Source of the DNA: CAYNJG01 sp965216885
GTDB taxonomy: Bacteria > Planctomycetota > Planctomycetia > Pirellulales > Pirellulaceae
Reading direction: 5' to 3'
Assembly: GCA_965216885.1 (NCBI GenBank)
Contig: OZ244209.1
Span: 5,518,001-5,582,000 of the forward strand
DNA length: 64,000 nt
The position numbers were made by a program, and so were the translations under genes. The notes under the pieces are model-generated. The model was not told where the DNA came from, did no database searches, and saw nothing but the letters and a program-made list of their open reading frames with translations. Shown here piece by piece: positions 33,235 through 41,409 of the stretch (the stretch's first letter is position 1; each line of letters begins with the position of its first letter).

Positions 33235-34656
33235 CTAGAGGTTCGCGAACACCGATTTGATGTCCAGTTCGTCTCCCATCTGCTTTTGCAGTTCCAACAG
33301 CTTCGCAAACAGCTTTTGCTTTGTCTCGCGAAGGGCAGGATCACTGGCGAGATCCTTCGTCTCCAGAGGATCATTATTCAGGTCGTACAAGCGCGTTCGC
33401 ACGGCCTTTGGATAGACAATCAGCTTGTAGCCATCCATCGTCACCGAACGCTGAAATTGCAGGTACGCTCCATAGATGGCATCGTAAACGTGCTTGTCGG
33501 TGTCTCCGCGAGCCAATGACATGACACTGGTGAATTCAACATGCTCGGGTTTGTCAACGCCCGCGAGATCCAGTGTCGAAGCCGTGATGTCCTGAATGTA
33601 AACCGGTGCCTCCACGCGTTTGCCCGCTTCCAGGTCCGGCCCGGAAACAATGAAGGGAACTCGCACGCTGTGGTCGTACATGTTCTGCTTGCCCATCAGG
33701 CCATGCTGTCCGACTGCGAGCCCGTGATCAGCGGAGTAAAAGATGTACGTTTCGTCTTTCTTGCCGGTCTTCTCCAACGCGTCGAGGATACGGCCGATCT
33801 GCTGATCCATGTGCGTGATGATCGCGTAGTATTCCTGACGGTTAACCTTGACGGCATAGTCCGTTCGCGGAAATGGAGCCAGCTTCTCATCACGCAGCCC
33901 CGGGCCCGCACCGATGTAGTCCTTGAATGGATACTCGGGGAGATAGTTTTTCGGCATCGAGATCTTGTCGAGCGGATACTTGTCAACAAACTCCTTGGGT
34001 GCCTGGCGAGGATCGTGTGGAGCGTTGAAAGCAAGGTACATAAAGAACGGCTTGTCTCGATCGGCCGCTCGTTCCAGATAGTCGACGGCATCATCACCAA
34101 GCACTTCACTCCAGTGCTTGCCGCCCTTCCAGAATCCTTCGAACTTCGTGTCGTAGGGACTCCACTTGTCAGGCTCGCCTTCGATCGGTCGGTTGTAGCC
34201 GGCGGGCGTTTGATTGGGCATGCCAGGTCGTATGTGCCGTGCCGTGTCAAAGGCGGCTTCTGCAATTGCCGTCTTGCCGACGTGCCACTTGCCGGAAAAA
34301 TACGTTTCGTAGCCCGCCGATCTCAAGTGCTCCGACCAGAATCGCCCTTCGGATCGTTCGTTCGCAAGATGAGGATGCACCTCATGGGCATGCCAGAGAA
34401 ATCTTCCCGTATTGAGCATCGTGCGACTGGCTACACAAACCGCTCCGCTCCAGCTTCCCATGTTGTAGGCACGCCGGAACGTCACTCCACTACGGGCAAG
34501 GCGATCCAGATTGGGTGTCTCGATTTCGTCGTTGCCCCATTCACGCAGTGTGTCGAAACACTGATCATCCGCGAAGATGAACAGGATATTCGGCTGCGCT
34601 GCGTTGGCAGTCGAGGCAACAAGGAAAAGCAGGATGGCAAGCAGTGTGCGACGCAT
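33235..34656 (-). CDS. Exported sulfatase
   Basis: A 473-residue sulfatase with a signal peptide (1-19). The metal Asp pair D30-D31 is in L-F-I-F-A-D-D-Q. The active-site Cys74 is in C-V-A-S-R, the position converted to formylglycine, with Arg78. G-K-W-H-V-G-K and G-Q-H-G-L-M-G-K follow as usual. It would cleave sulfate esters of polysaccharides outside the cytosol or in the periplasm, a common trait of marine planctomycetes. I choose the ATG at 34656; a TTG at 34674 is possible. It is divergent from the Old Yellow Enzyme gene. No maturase is in the window. Confidence 0.93.
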   Translation of the reverse strand: MRRTLLAILLFLVASTANAAQPNILFIFADDQCFDTLREWGNDEIETPNLDRLARSGVTFRRAYNMGSWSGAVCVASRTMLNTGRFLWHAHEVHPHLANERSEGRFWSEHLRSAGYETYFSGKWHVGKTAIAEAAFDTARHIRPGMPNQTPAGYNRPIEGEPDKWSPYDTKFEGFWKGGKHWSEVLGDDAVDYLERAADRDKPFFMYLAFNAPHDPRQAPKEFVDKYPLDKISMPKNYLPEYPFKDYIGAGPGLRDEKLAPFPRTDYAVKVNRQEYYAIITHMDQQIGRILDALEKTGKKDETYIFYSADHGLAVGQHGLMGKQNMYDHSVRVPFIVSGPDLEAGKRVEAPVYIQDITASTLDLAGVDKPEHVEFTSVMSLARGDTDKHVYDAIYGAYLQFQRSVTMDGYKLIVYPKAVRTRLYDLNNDPLETKDLASDPALRETKQKLFAKLLELQKQMGDELDIKSVFANL

Positions 34657-34912
34657 AATCAGGCTCACAGGCAAGGGACCGTTCGATCAGCCCAATATGG
34701 TACACAAAAAATGCCTTCCGGATGGCTCATTCCCCCTACGCGGCGTAGACCGAAGTAAGGAATCCTGAGCCAAAGCGTCCCAGTGAGAGTTAAGCGATAA
34801 CTCCCAGTTCCAAAGCCCGCTTTTTAGCGTCATCTTCGCGAAGCAACGACGGCACTCCAAAGTATCCGGCCACGTCGAATTGCTTCGCAGAAACAAAGTC
34901 AGGACGAGACAC

Positions 34913-36010
34913 ATGACAAACGCAGACCCAACACTTCTTTCGAAAATTGATCTCAACGGATTGACGCTCAAAAATCGCGTCGTGATGGCCCCCATGACGC
35001 GTGCGAGATCGGGACAACAGCGAATCCCCAATGCGGTGATGGCCGAGTACTACGCTCAACGGGCTTCTGCCGGCCTGCTCATTAGCGAAGCCGCAACCAT
35101 TTCCCCACAGGCGAACGGTTGGAATGAGTCTCCCGGCATCTACACCGACGAAATGGCCGAGGGTTGGAAGCCTGTTGTCGACGCGGTGCACGAGAAAGGA
35201 GGGCGAATCTTCTTGCAGCTCTGGCACTGCGGCCGCGCGTCGCACAGTGATTTCCATGGTGGCGAACCGGCCGTCGCACCTTCGGCGATTGCGATCAAAG
35301 GCGACGATATCCACACGCCGGCGGGCAAGAAACCTCACGAAGCTCCACGGGCACTTCGCACCGAAGAGATACCGCAGATCGTCGAGGACTATCGTGCAGC
35401 GACGATTCGCGCGCGGCAGGCGGGATTCGATGGCGTTGAAATCCATTCGGCGAATGGCTATCTGCTTGATACGTTCCTCCAATCGAAAACGAACCACCGC
35501 GACGACATTTACGGCGGTAGTAAGGAAGCTCGCTTTCGCATGCTACGTGACGTGGTAAACGCCGTTACCGACGCGTGGTCGGCCAATCGAGTAGGCGTAC
35601 GCCTCTCACCGAATGGCGTCTTCAATGACATGGGTTCCGACGACTACCGTGAGCAATTCACCTACGTCGCAGAACAGCTCAATGACGTTGGGCTGGCGTA
35701 CCTGCACGTGATGGATGGTATGGCCTTTGGATTCCACGAACTCGGCGAGCCCATGACGCTCGCTGAATTCCGCAAGGTCTTCGACGGACCACTGATGGGA
35801 AATTGCGGGTATACGCAGGAGACCGCTGAACAGGCCATCTCACGGGGCGATGCAGATCTGATTTCTTTTGGTCGGCCGTTCATCAGTAACCCGGACCTGG
35901 TGGAGCGATTCCAGAACGGCTGGCCTCTCGCCACAGAAGCCGACGTCACCGATTGGTACGCTCCGACTGGAGCAAAAGGCTACACGGATTTCAGCAGTTA
36001 TTCGTCATAA
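34913..36010 (+). CDS. Old Yellow Enzyme family alkene reductase
   Basis: A 365-residue FMN-dependent NAD(P)H oxidoreductase of the NemA/XenB group. It begins with L-L-S-K-I-D-L-N-G-L-T-L-K-N-R-V-V-M-A-P-M-T-R, has L-W-H-C-G-R, the H-S-A-N-G-Y-L-L-D-T-F-L-Q catalytic block, Y-G-G-S and a late S-F-G-R-P-F-I-S-N-P-D. These enzymes reduce activated C=C bonds and nitro compounds. The start at 34913 follows a GGACGAGA site. A strong terminator follows, so it is not co-transcribed with the selenocysteine kinase gene. Confidence 0.94.
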   Translation: MTNADPTLLSKIDLNGLTLKNRVVMAPMTRARSGQQRIPNAVMAEYYAQRASAGLLISEAATISPQANGWNESPGIYTDEMAEGWKPVVDAVHEKGGRIFLQLWHCGRASHSDFHGGEPAVAPSAIAIKGDDIHTPAGKKPHEAPRALRTEEIPQIVEDYRAATIRARQAGFDGVEIHSANGYLLDTFLQSKTNHRDDIYGGSKEARFRMLRDVVNAVTDAWSANRVGVRLSPNGVFNDMGSDDYREQFTYVAEQLNDVGLAYLHVMDGMAFGFHELGEPMTLAEFRKVFDGPLMGNCGYTQETAEQAISRGDADLISFGRPFISNPDLVERFQNGWPLATEADVTDWYAPTGAKGYTDFSSYSS

Positions 36011-36039
36011 GCAGCCGGGCCAATCCGGAGTGTCCAACT

Positions 36040-36072
36040 CGATGGCGGAGACAGTCTTTCCGCCATCGTTTT
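36040..36072 (+). terminator. Rho-independent terminator of the Old Yellow Enzyme gene
   Basis: A perfect 10-bp stem, CGATGGCGGA (36040-36049) with TCCGCCATCG (36059-36068), is followed by TTTT. It begins 30 bp after the stop codon. Confidence 0.9.
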
Positions 36073-36226
36073 GACACCACAAGACGTGCCGGAACCAATC
36101 CGAAATTCGAATCGAATTACTGGGGGCTTGCGAGCGAAACACGATCGGCGCAAAGTGACATGCAGGGGACGAAGAGCATCCTGCACGACGCGTCCTCGCC
36201 ACAAGAAGACATGGAAAGATCCCAAC

Positions 36227-37600
36227 ATGGCGGAATTCAGAATCGGTAGAAGAGCTCCCAGCTTTACCCTGGAAACAGTGGATGGTTCGGGAGTCAACAA
36301 GTCCACCGTTTCACTGGACGACTACCTGGACGGATGGCTGATCCTGCTGTTCTATCCTCGCGACTTTTCAATGATATGACCGACCGAACTCACCGCCGTG
36401 AGCGGTCGCATCGAAGAGTTTGAGCGTCGTGGTTGCGACGTGCTGGGGATCAGCACAGACGATATTGATACGCACGTTCGCTGGCTGACAACAAACCCGA
36501 TGGACGGCGGGTTGGGCCCCATTTCGTTTCCGCTGGCCGCCGACCCGGATGGAACCGTCTGCGAACAGTTTGGCGTTTACATCAAACGACAGCAGGTCGC
36601 GCTGCGTGGCCTGTTTATGATCGACCCCAATGGTGTACTTCAATATCAGTCGGTCCACAGCCTCAGTGTTGGCCGCAGCACCGACGAAGTCCTGCGTGTT
36701 CTGGATGCCATTCAAAGCGGCGGACTTTGTCCTGGTGAACGCCAGGTCGGTCAACCAACGATTGACATCATGGCGAATATGCAGTCCGGACGAGTTCTGG
36801 GGCCGTACCGAATCGAATCCGAGTTGGGTAAGGGCTCCTTTGGAACCGTTTTTCAGGCCACCGACACGCTGCTCGATCGCAGCGTCGCGCTAAAGGTACT
36901 CCGTAGCGACAGTGGCGAAGCAACCGATTCGCTTCTGCGAGAAGCTCGTGCAGCGGCAGCGTTGAACCACCCCAACGTGTGCGCCGTTCACACCATCGAC
37001 ACGTCCAATGGTGCCGCCATGATTGTCATGGAGTTCGTCCGCGGTGACACCCTTTCTGAGCTGCTCAAATCCGGACGACTCCCACACGAACGTATCGTCG
37101 AACTCTCGCGACAGTTGGCCGAGGGAATGGCGAGCGCCCATGACGCGGGCGTGATTCATGGCGACCTGAAACCGGGGAACGTCGTCGTCACACCAGAAGG
37201 CACTGCCAAGATCATGGACTTTGGCCTTTCCAGTCGAACTCGGCAAACCAATGTCGAAGAAGAAACACTTCCGCCGTCCGGAGGAAATACCAGCAGCGGA
37301 CTTTCCGGCACGCTGGGGTACCTCGCACCGGAACTGGCCCGCGGTGACGCAGCGTCGGCCGCCAGCGATACGTTTGCACTGGGCCTTGTGATCTACGAAA
37401 TGCTGGCCGGCGAACGGGCGATCACGGGCAGCAACGTCATCGAAACGCTGCACAACATCGAAGAATTTGATGCCGGTCCCTTGCTGGCGAAAATCCCCGA
37501 GCGATTTCAGCCCACGCTGGAAAAAGCACTCGCGCGAATGCCCGGAGATCGTTTAAGCATGAACGAACTGGCTGAGGCGATGACCGCGGCGACGACGTAG
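36227..37600 (+). CDS. Selenocysteine peroxiredoxin fused to Ser/Thr protein kinase
   Basis: One frame of 457 residues with a single in-frame UGA (36377-36379, residue 51). Residues 1-175 are a peroxiredoxin (AhpC/TSA). The UGA fills the peroxidatic Cys of P-x3-S-x2-C (Pro44, Ser48, then P-T-E-L-T-A-V). Arg127 matches the conserved active-site Arg, and G-G-L-C-P-G has a candidate resolving Cys168. From about 190 a full protein kinase follows: G-K-G-S-F-G (201-206), Lys223, Glu239, H-G-D-L-K-P-G-N (Asp313), D-F-G (331-333), A-P-E (367-369). No membrane segment, so cytosolic. HGD replaces HRD (non-RD). The start at 36227 has GGAAAG upstream. I infer that peroxide oxidises Sec51 and this controls the kinase. 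A pseudogene or sequencing error is unlikely, since the frame and domains are intact on both sides. Confidence 0.85.
36377..36408 (+). promoter_or_regulatory. UGA (Sec) codon and SECIS-like hairpin in the peroxiredoxin-kinase gene
   Basis: Directly after UGA (36377-36379), CGACCG (36381-36386) pairs with CGGTCG (36403-36408), and CTCAC (36389-36393) pairs with GTGAG (36398-36402). An AA bulge (36387-36388) separates the two stems, and CGCC (36394-36397) forms the apical loop with G second. Eleven Watson-Crick pairs in 28 nt and a loop 14 nt from the UGA resemble bacterial SECIS elements, though the spacing is at the short end. Confidence 0.7.
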
Positions 37601-37639
37601 TTCCCAACTTCGGCAACGAGCGTCCGTCGTATCGGGGCA

Positions 37640-39949
37640 CTATTCGTCGTCTTCTTCGATCTCGCGAATTGCACGTTCGTAGTACTCAACGTATTTCCCG
37701 TCGGGTTCTTCCGCGAGTCGACGTAGTACGGGCAATGCGGATCGAGCTCGTGAGCCCATTTTTCTCAGCAGGTAGATTGCGTAGTACTTGCTGCGCCGCC
37801 CGCTATCGTCATCCTGAATGATCTCCAGCAGCAACGGCACGGCTTCTTCGCCAGCGGTGTTGATCTCCCGGATCGCCTGTCGGGCGGCGTCACTATCATC
37901 ATCGGCTCGAAGCATGCCCAGCAGCGCGGGAATTGCCGGAGCTGCGTCTTCCTCCATTTCGCCCAATTGCTGCGCCGCCTGACGTCGGACTTCCCATTCT
38001 GAATCTTCGACGCCTTTGATCAACACGGGTAGCAGGACCTCAGGCTCCTCGGAGATCTTTCGCAGTGATTTCATTACCGCCATACGAACCGTCGAACTGG
38101 CATCCCCACCCAACTCCGACACATCATCAAAAGCAGAACTGGCCGATTCCCCAATCCTCGCGAGGGATTCGAGTGCCGCGATTTTTACGGCTTCGGAATC
38201 GTCAAACAACTGTTTGCGGATGACGTTCACGGCAGCGGTTGCAGCGTCACCCAACTGGGCGGCCGCAAGTAGCGCCTTCTCACGCACAATCTGATCCTCG
38301 TCGTCGAGGGCAGCAACAATCAACTTCGCCGCGTCATCACGTTTTGATTCGATCAGGACAATGGCCGACGTCGACGCCGCGCGAACACCAGGATCCTCGT
38401 CCGTCACCTGTGCTGCCAGCGGTGCGTAAAGTGATTCAGGGAGCTCGTCGAATTCAGCGAGTTGCCGCAGCGCAGCGGCACGCACGACCCCCGCGTGCTC
38501 GCCAAGATTGTCGGCAAGATACTCAACCAGCGAATCATTGCGTTCGTGAAGCTGACAGACCGCGTCGAGCATCGCGATTCGAGCGGCAGGATCTTGCTCG
38601 GGACCGGTTTTCGATTTCAACTTCGCCAACGCCGGCTCGCCTCGCTTGCCCAACGTACGCAACGATTCCGCGGCCGCACGACGCACGTTGGATTGCTGAT
38701 CTCCCAGCCCCACGATCAACAGGTCAACCGTGTTCCGCGGTACGGGTACCAGCTTGCTGATCGTCAGCAGAGCGACCTCACGAACGAGAGGACTCTCATC
38801 CGCGACTTCGCCTGCCAGTCTGACCTTAACCTGCGCGGGCATTCCGTCGACAATTCCGGTAACCTGCTCAATATCAATTTTCCCCGTCCGTAGTGCCGCG
38901 AAAGTTGGCTCCAGAGCGTCGATACCAATTCGACCAATCGCGGTGGATACTTCCTTCTGGTTCGGACGACGGGGCAACACCTGCAATAGCGGCACAATCG
39001 CCGCTGACGCACGCGGCCCGAAACTGCCCAACACCTGCGCTGTTCGCCCAATCATTTCGCCGTCCGGATTCGTCGACAGCAGTTGCACCAGTAGCTCGGT
39101 CGTGCCCGCCTGAATGGCAGGACTGGTTCGAACGAGTGCCTCCGTTGCGGCGCGATGCACGTCCTGGTCCGTCGATCGCAAAGCGGCAACGAAGGCGTCG
39201 ACGACTTCCTCGTTGGCTGGATTGACGTTACCGAGCGCCTCAATTGCTGCCGCACGAACCGTTCCGTTGTCGGTCCCCGTGAGCTCCATGAGGGAGTCGG
39301 TCGCTTCCACAGCCGCGTTGCCCAGAACTCCCAACGAGCGTGCCGCACCGATCTGCGTATCGATGGAATCGGCCGAGAGTGCCTTGATGATGGCAGGCGT
39401 GGCAGTAGCACCCAGCCGCGCGACACTATCGACGGCACATTGCCGAACCAGCTCACTATCGTCGGCCAGTCGCTTGACCAGGTCATCCGCCGTTTTTGCC
39501 GCATCCGGGCCGATCCATCCAATCGCGCGGACCGCGACTTCACGAACTTTATCGGACTCATCATCCAGACGCTCGGTCATCGCCGAAAGTGCCGCCGGTC
39601 CAATTCGCCCCAGTGCATACGCGACGCGATAGCGAAGCTGCTCGTCCTGACTGTCCATCAGTTCGATCAACTCGTCGAGAGCTTCTGTTGCATGCGGGCC
39701 AATTCTGGCGAGCGCCTGAGTCGCCTGTTGCCAAACCTGCGTGTCACGATCATCCAGCGCCCGTGCGAGCGCGGGAACAGCGATTTTGGCCCGCTCCCCA
39801 TAGCTGGCCAGTGCGTAGGCGGCATCCCTCCGTTCGTCGAGGTCTTCGCTTTGCAGTTGCTTCACCAGTTCATTGACTGATGGCTTGTCCTGAGCGTGGA
39901 CCGTCGTTGACAGCAGGAAGCAAACGAGAATGAGCCGACATACTTTCAT
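37640..39949 (-). CDS. Exported HEAT-repeat protein
   Basis: A 769-residue protein with a signal peptide (1-19, ending V-H-A-Q) and, from about residue 25 to the end, some twenty HEAT/PBS-lyase-like repeats. Typical repeat text is D-x-x-x-V-R-x-x-A-x-x-A-L-x-x-I-G, for example Y-R-V-A-Y-A-L-G-R-I-G-P-A-A and E-V-R-R-Q-A-A-Q-Q-L-G-E-M. Such alpha-solenoids bind other proteins. I use the ATG at 39949, which starts the signal peptide. It is convergent with the selenocysteine kinase gene, 40 bp apart. Confidence 0.92.
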   Translation of the reverse strand: MKVCRLILVCFLLSTTVHAQDKPSVNELVKQLQSEDLDERRDAAYALASYGERAKIAVPALARALDDRDTQVWQQATQALARIGPHATEALDELIELMDSQDEQLRYRVAYALGRIGPAALSAMTERLDDESDKVREVAVRAIGWIGPDAAKTADDLVKRLADDSELVRQCAVDSVARLGATATPAIIKALSADSIDTQIGAARSLGVLGNAAVEATDSLMELTGTDNGTVRAAAIEALGNVNPANEEVVDAFVAALRSTDQDVHRAATEALVRTSPAIQAGTTELLVQLLSTNPDGEMIGRTAQVLGSFGPRASAAIVPLLQVLPRRPNQKEVSTAIGRIGIDALEPTFAALRTGKIDIEQVTGIVDGMPAQVKVRLAGEVADESPLVREVALLTISKLVPVPRNTVDLLIVGLGDQQSNVRRAAAESLRTLGKRGEPALAKLKSKTGPEQDPAARIAMLDAVCQLHERNDSLVEYLADNLGEHAGVVRAAALRQLAEFDELPESLYAPLAAQVTDEDPGVRAASTSAIVLIESKRDDAAKLIVAALDDEDQIVREKALLAAAQLGDAATAAVNVIRKQLFDDSEAVKIAALESLARIGESASSAFDDVSELGGDASSTVRMAVMKSLRKISEEPEVLLPVLIKGVEDSEWEVRRQAAQQLGEMEEDAAPAIPALLGMLRADDDSDAARQAIREINTAGEEAVPLLLEIIQDDDSGRRSKYYAIYLLRKMGSRARSALPVLRRLAEEPDGKYVEYYERAIREIEEDDE

Positions 39950-40020
39950 GGTGACGCCCGCAGAGGGAGTTGGGAATGTCGCCGCTGAAACCACCCGGTA
40001 GTCGCCCCTTCGGAGCAGCC

Positions 40021-41373
40021 CTAGCCAAGCTTTGGTAGTCGTCCGGTGCTGTCCCCGATATAGGGAACTTCAACACCGACACGTTCCAGCAATGACATGT
40101 AGAGGTTGGTCATGGGAGTCTCTTCCTGGTAGCGGATATGGCGGCCTGGTGTCAGGGAGCCACCGCCGCGTCCGGCAAGAAGGACTGGCAGGTTTTCGTT
40201 GTTGTGACGATTGCCATCGCTGAGTCCACTACCGTAGACAATCATACACTGATCCAGCAGCGTGCCTTCGCCTTCCGGAATCGACTTCAGTCGCTCGAGG
40301 AAGTAAGCAAACTGTTGCATGTGGAAGTGGTTGATCTTGCGAATCTTTTCCAGCTTTTCAGGGTTGCCGCCGTGATGCGAAAGATCGTGATGACCGTCTG
40401 GCACATCGATCTGTCGATAGCTTCGATTGCTGCCGGCCCGCCCAAACATGCACGTTGCAATGCGCGTCTGATCCGTCTGGAAAGCCAGCACCATCATGTC
40501 CGCCATCAGGCGCACATGCTCGCCAAACTCTTTTGGAATCCCCGATGGTTTGTCAAAGCCCTGTTCGACTGGATCAATCGCACTGATACGCTCGCTGGCC
40601 TGAATCCGTCGTTCGATGGATCGCACGGCCGCGAGGTACTCGTCAATCTTCTGCTGATCACGTTGCCCCAGGCGGCGTTGCATTCGTTTCGCATCACCAG
40701 AAACGTAATCCAGAAGACTACGCCGGAAGAAAGCGCGTTCGTCGCGACTGGCTTTTGCCTGTTTTGAATCATCTCCAAACAGACGTTCGAAGACCGCCCG
40801 CGGGTCGACTTCCTTGGCGACCGGCAAGGTCTCCGACGACCATGAAATATTGTGGGAGTAGGCACAGCTGTAACCGGAATCACAATTGCCCGAGTTCCGG
40901 CCACCTTCGCAACCAAGTTCCAGCGAAGGGAACCGTGTTGCATTGCCGATCTGCTGTGCTGCCGCCTGGTCGACCGAGACGCCGGATCGAATGTTGCCGC
41001 CACTGGTCTTGCGAGGTTGAGCTCCCGTGAGCCAAACCGATGCCGACCGCGCGTGGTCGCCAGCACCATCGCCATTGCCGCGACCTTTGTCGTGCGTCAA
41101 TCCGGAGATCACGCTGACTTCGTTTTTGACATTTTGAAGAGGAGACAGAATCGAGGGCAGGTCGTAGCCAAAGCCGTCCTGCTTCGGTGTCCAATGCTCG
41201 AGATTTACGCCGTTGGGTACGAACAGGAACGCCATTCGTCGCGGCACATCCTGCTGAGCGGCTGCGGCCAACAACTCACGAGCCGGAAGCATTGCATCGA
41301 GCATGGGCAGGGCCATTGCGGTCCCCAAGCCACGGATTGCCGCGCGACGCGAGATTTGCCATTTGTGACTCAT
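40021..41373 (-). CDS. DUF1552 family protein, Tat-exported
   Basis: A 450-residue DUF1552 protein. The leader S-R-R-A-A-I-R-G-L-G is twin-arginine. Family marks are F-L-F-V-P-N-G-V-N, S-G-L-T-H-D-K-G-R-G-N-G-D-G-A-G-D-H-A-R-S, a run with I-D-E-Y-L-A-A-V-R-S-I-E-R-R, and the C-terminal Y-G-S-G-L-S-D-G-N-R-H. AAGGAG lies before the ATG at 41373. In planctomycetes this family is nearly always next to a DUF1592 protein, as here (36 bp downstream of it). Function unknown; a role in the envelope or in polysaccharide use is suspected. Confidence 0.95.
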   Translation of the reverse strand: MSHKWQISRRAAIRGLGTAMALPMLDAMLPARELLAAAAQQDVPRRMAFLFVPNGVNLEHWTPKQDGFGYDLPSILSPLQNVKNEVSVISGLTHDKGRGNGDGAGDHARSASVWLTGAQPRKTSGGNIRSGVSVDQAAAQQIGNATRFPSLELGCEGGRNSGNCDSGYSCAYSHNISWSSETLPVAKEVDPRAVFERLFGDDSKQAKASRDERAFFRRSLLDYVSGDAKRMQRRLGQRDQQKIDEYLAAVRSIERRIQASERISAIDPVEQGFDKPSGIPKEFGEHVRLMADMMVLAFQTDQTRIATCMFGRAGSNRSYRQIDVPDGHHDLSHHGGNPEKLEKIRKINHFHMQQFAYFLERLKSIPEGEGTLLDQCMIVYGSGLSDGNRHNNENLPVLLAGRGGGSLTPGRHIRYQEETPMTNLYMSLLERVGVEVPYIGDSTGRLPKLG

Positions 41374-41409
41374 CGTTTGCTCCTTATCAAATTCCGGTAA
41401 AGCCAACGC

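Noticed and set aside
33541..34758. Long open frame (405 codons) antisense to the sulfatase
   Set aside because: It mirrors the sulfatase codons on the other strand, has no family-like sequence, and the sulfatase frame carries all active-site motifs.
36071..36379. Short plus-strand frame ending in the peroxiredoxin active site, read as a stand-alone truncated gene
   Set aside because: The stop is UGA at the catalytic Cys site and the same frame continues with peroxiredoxin sequence; it is the first part of the selenoprotein gene.
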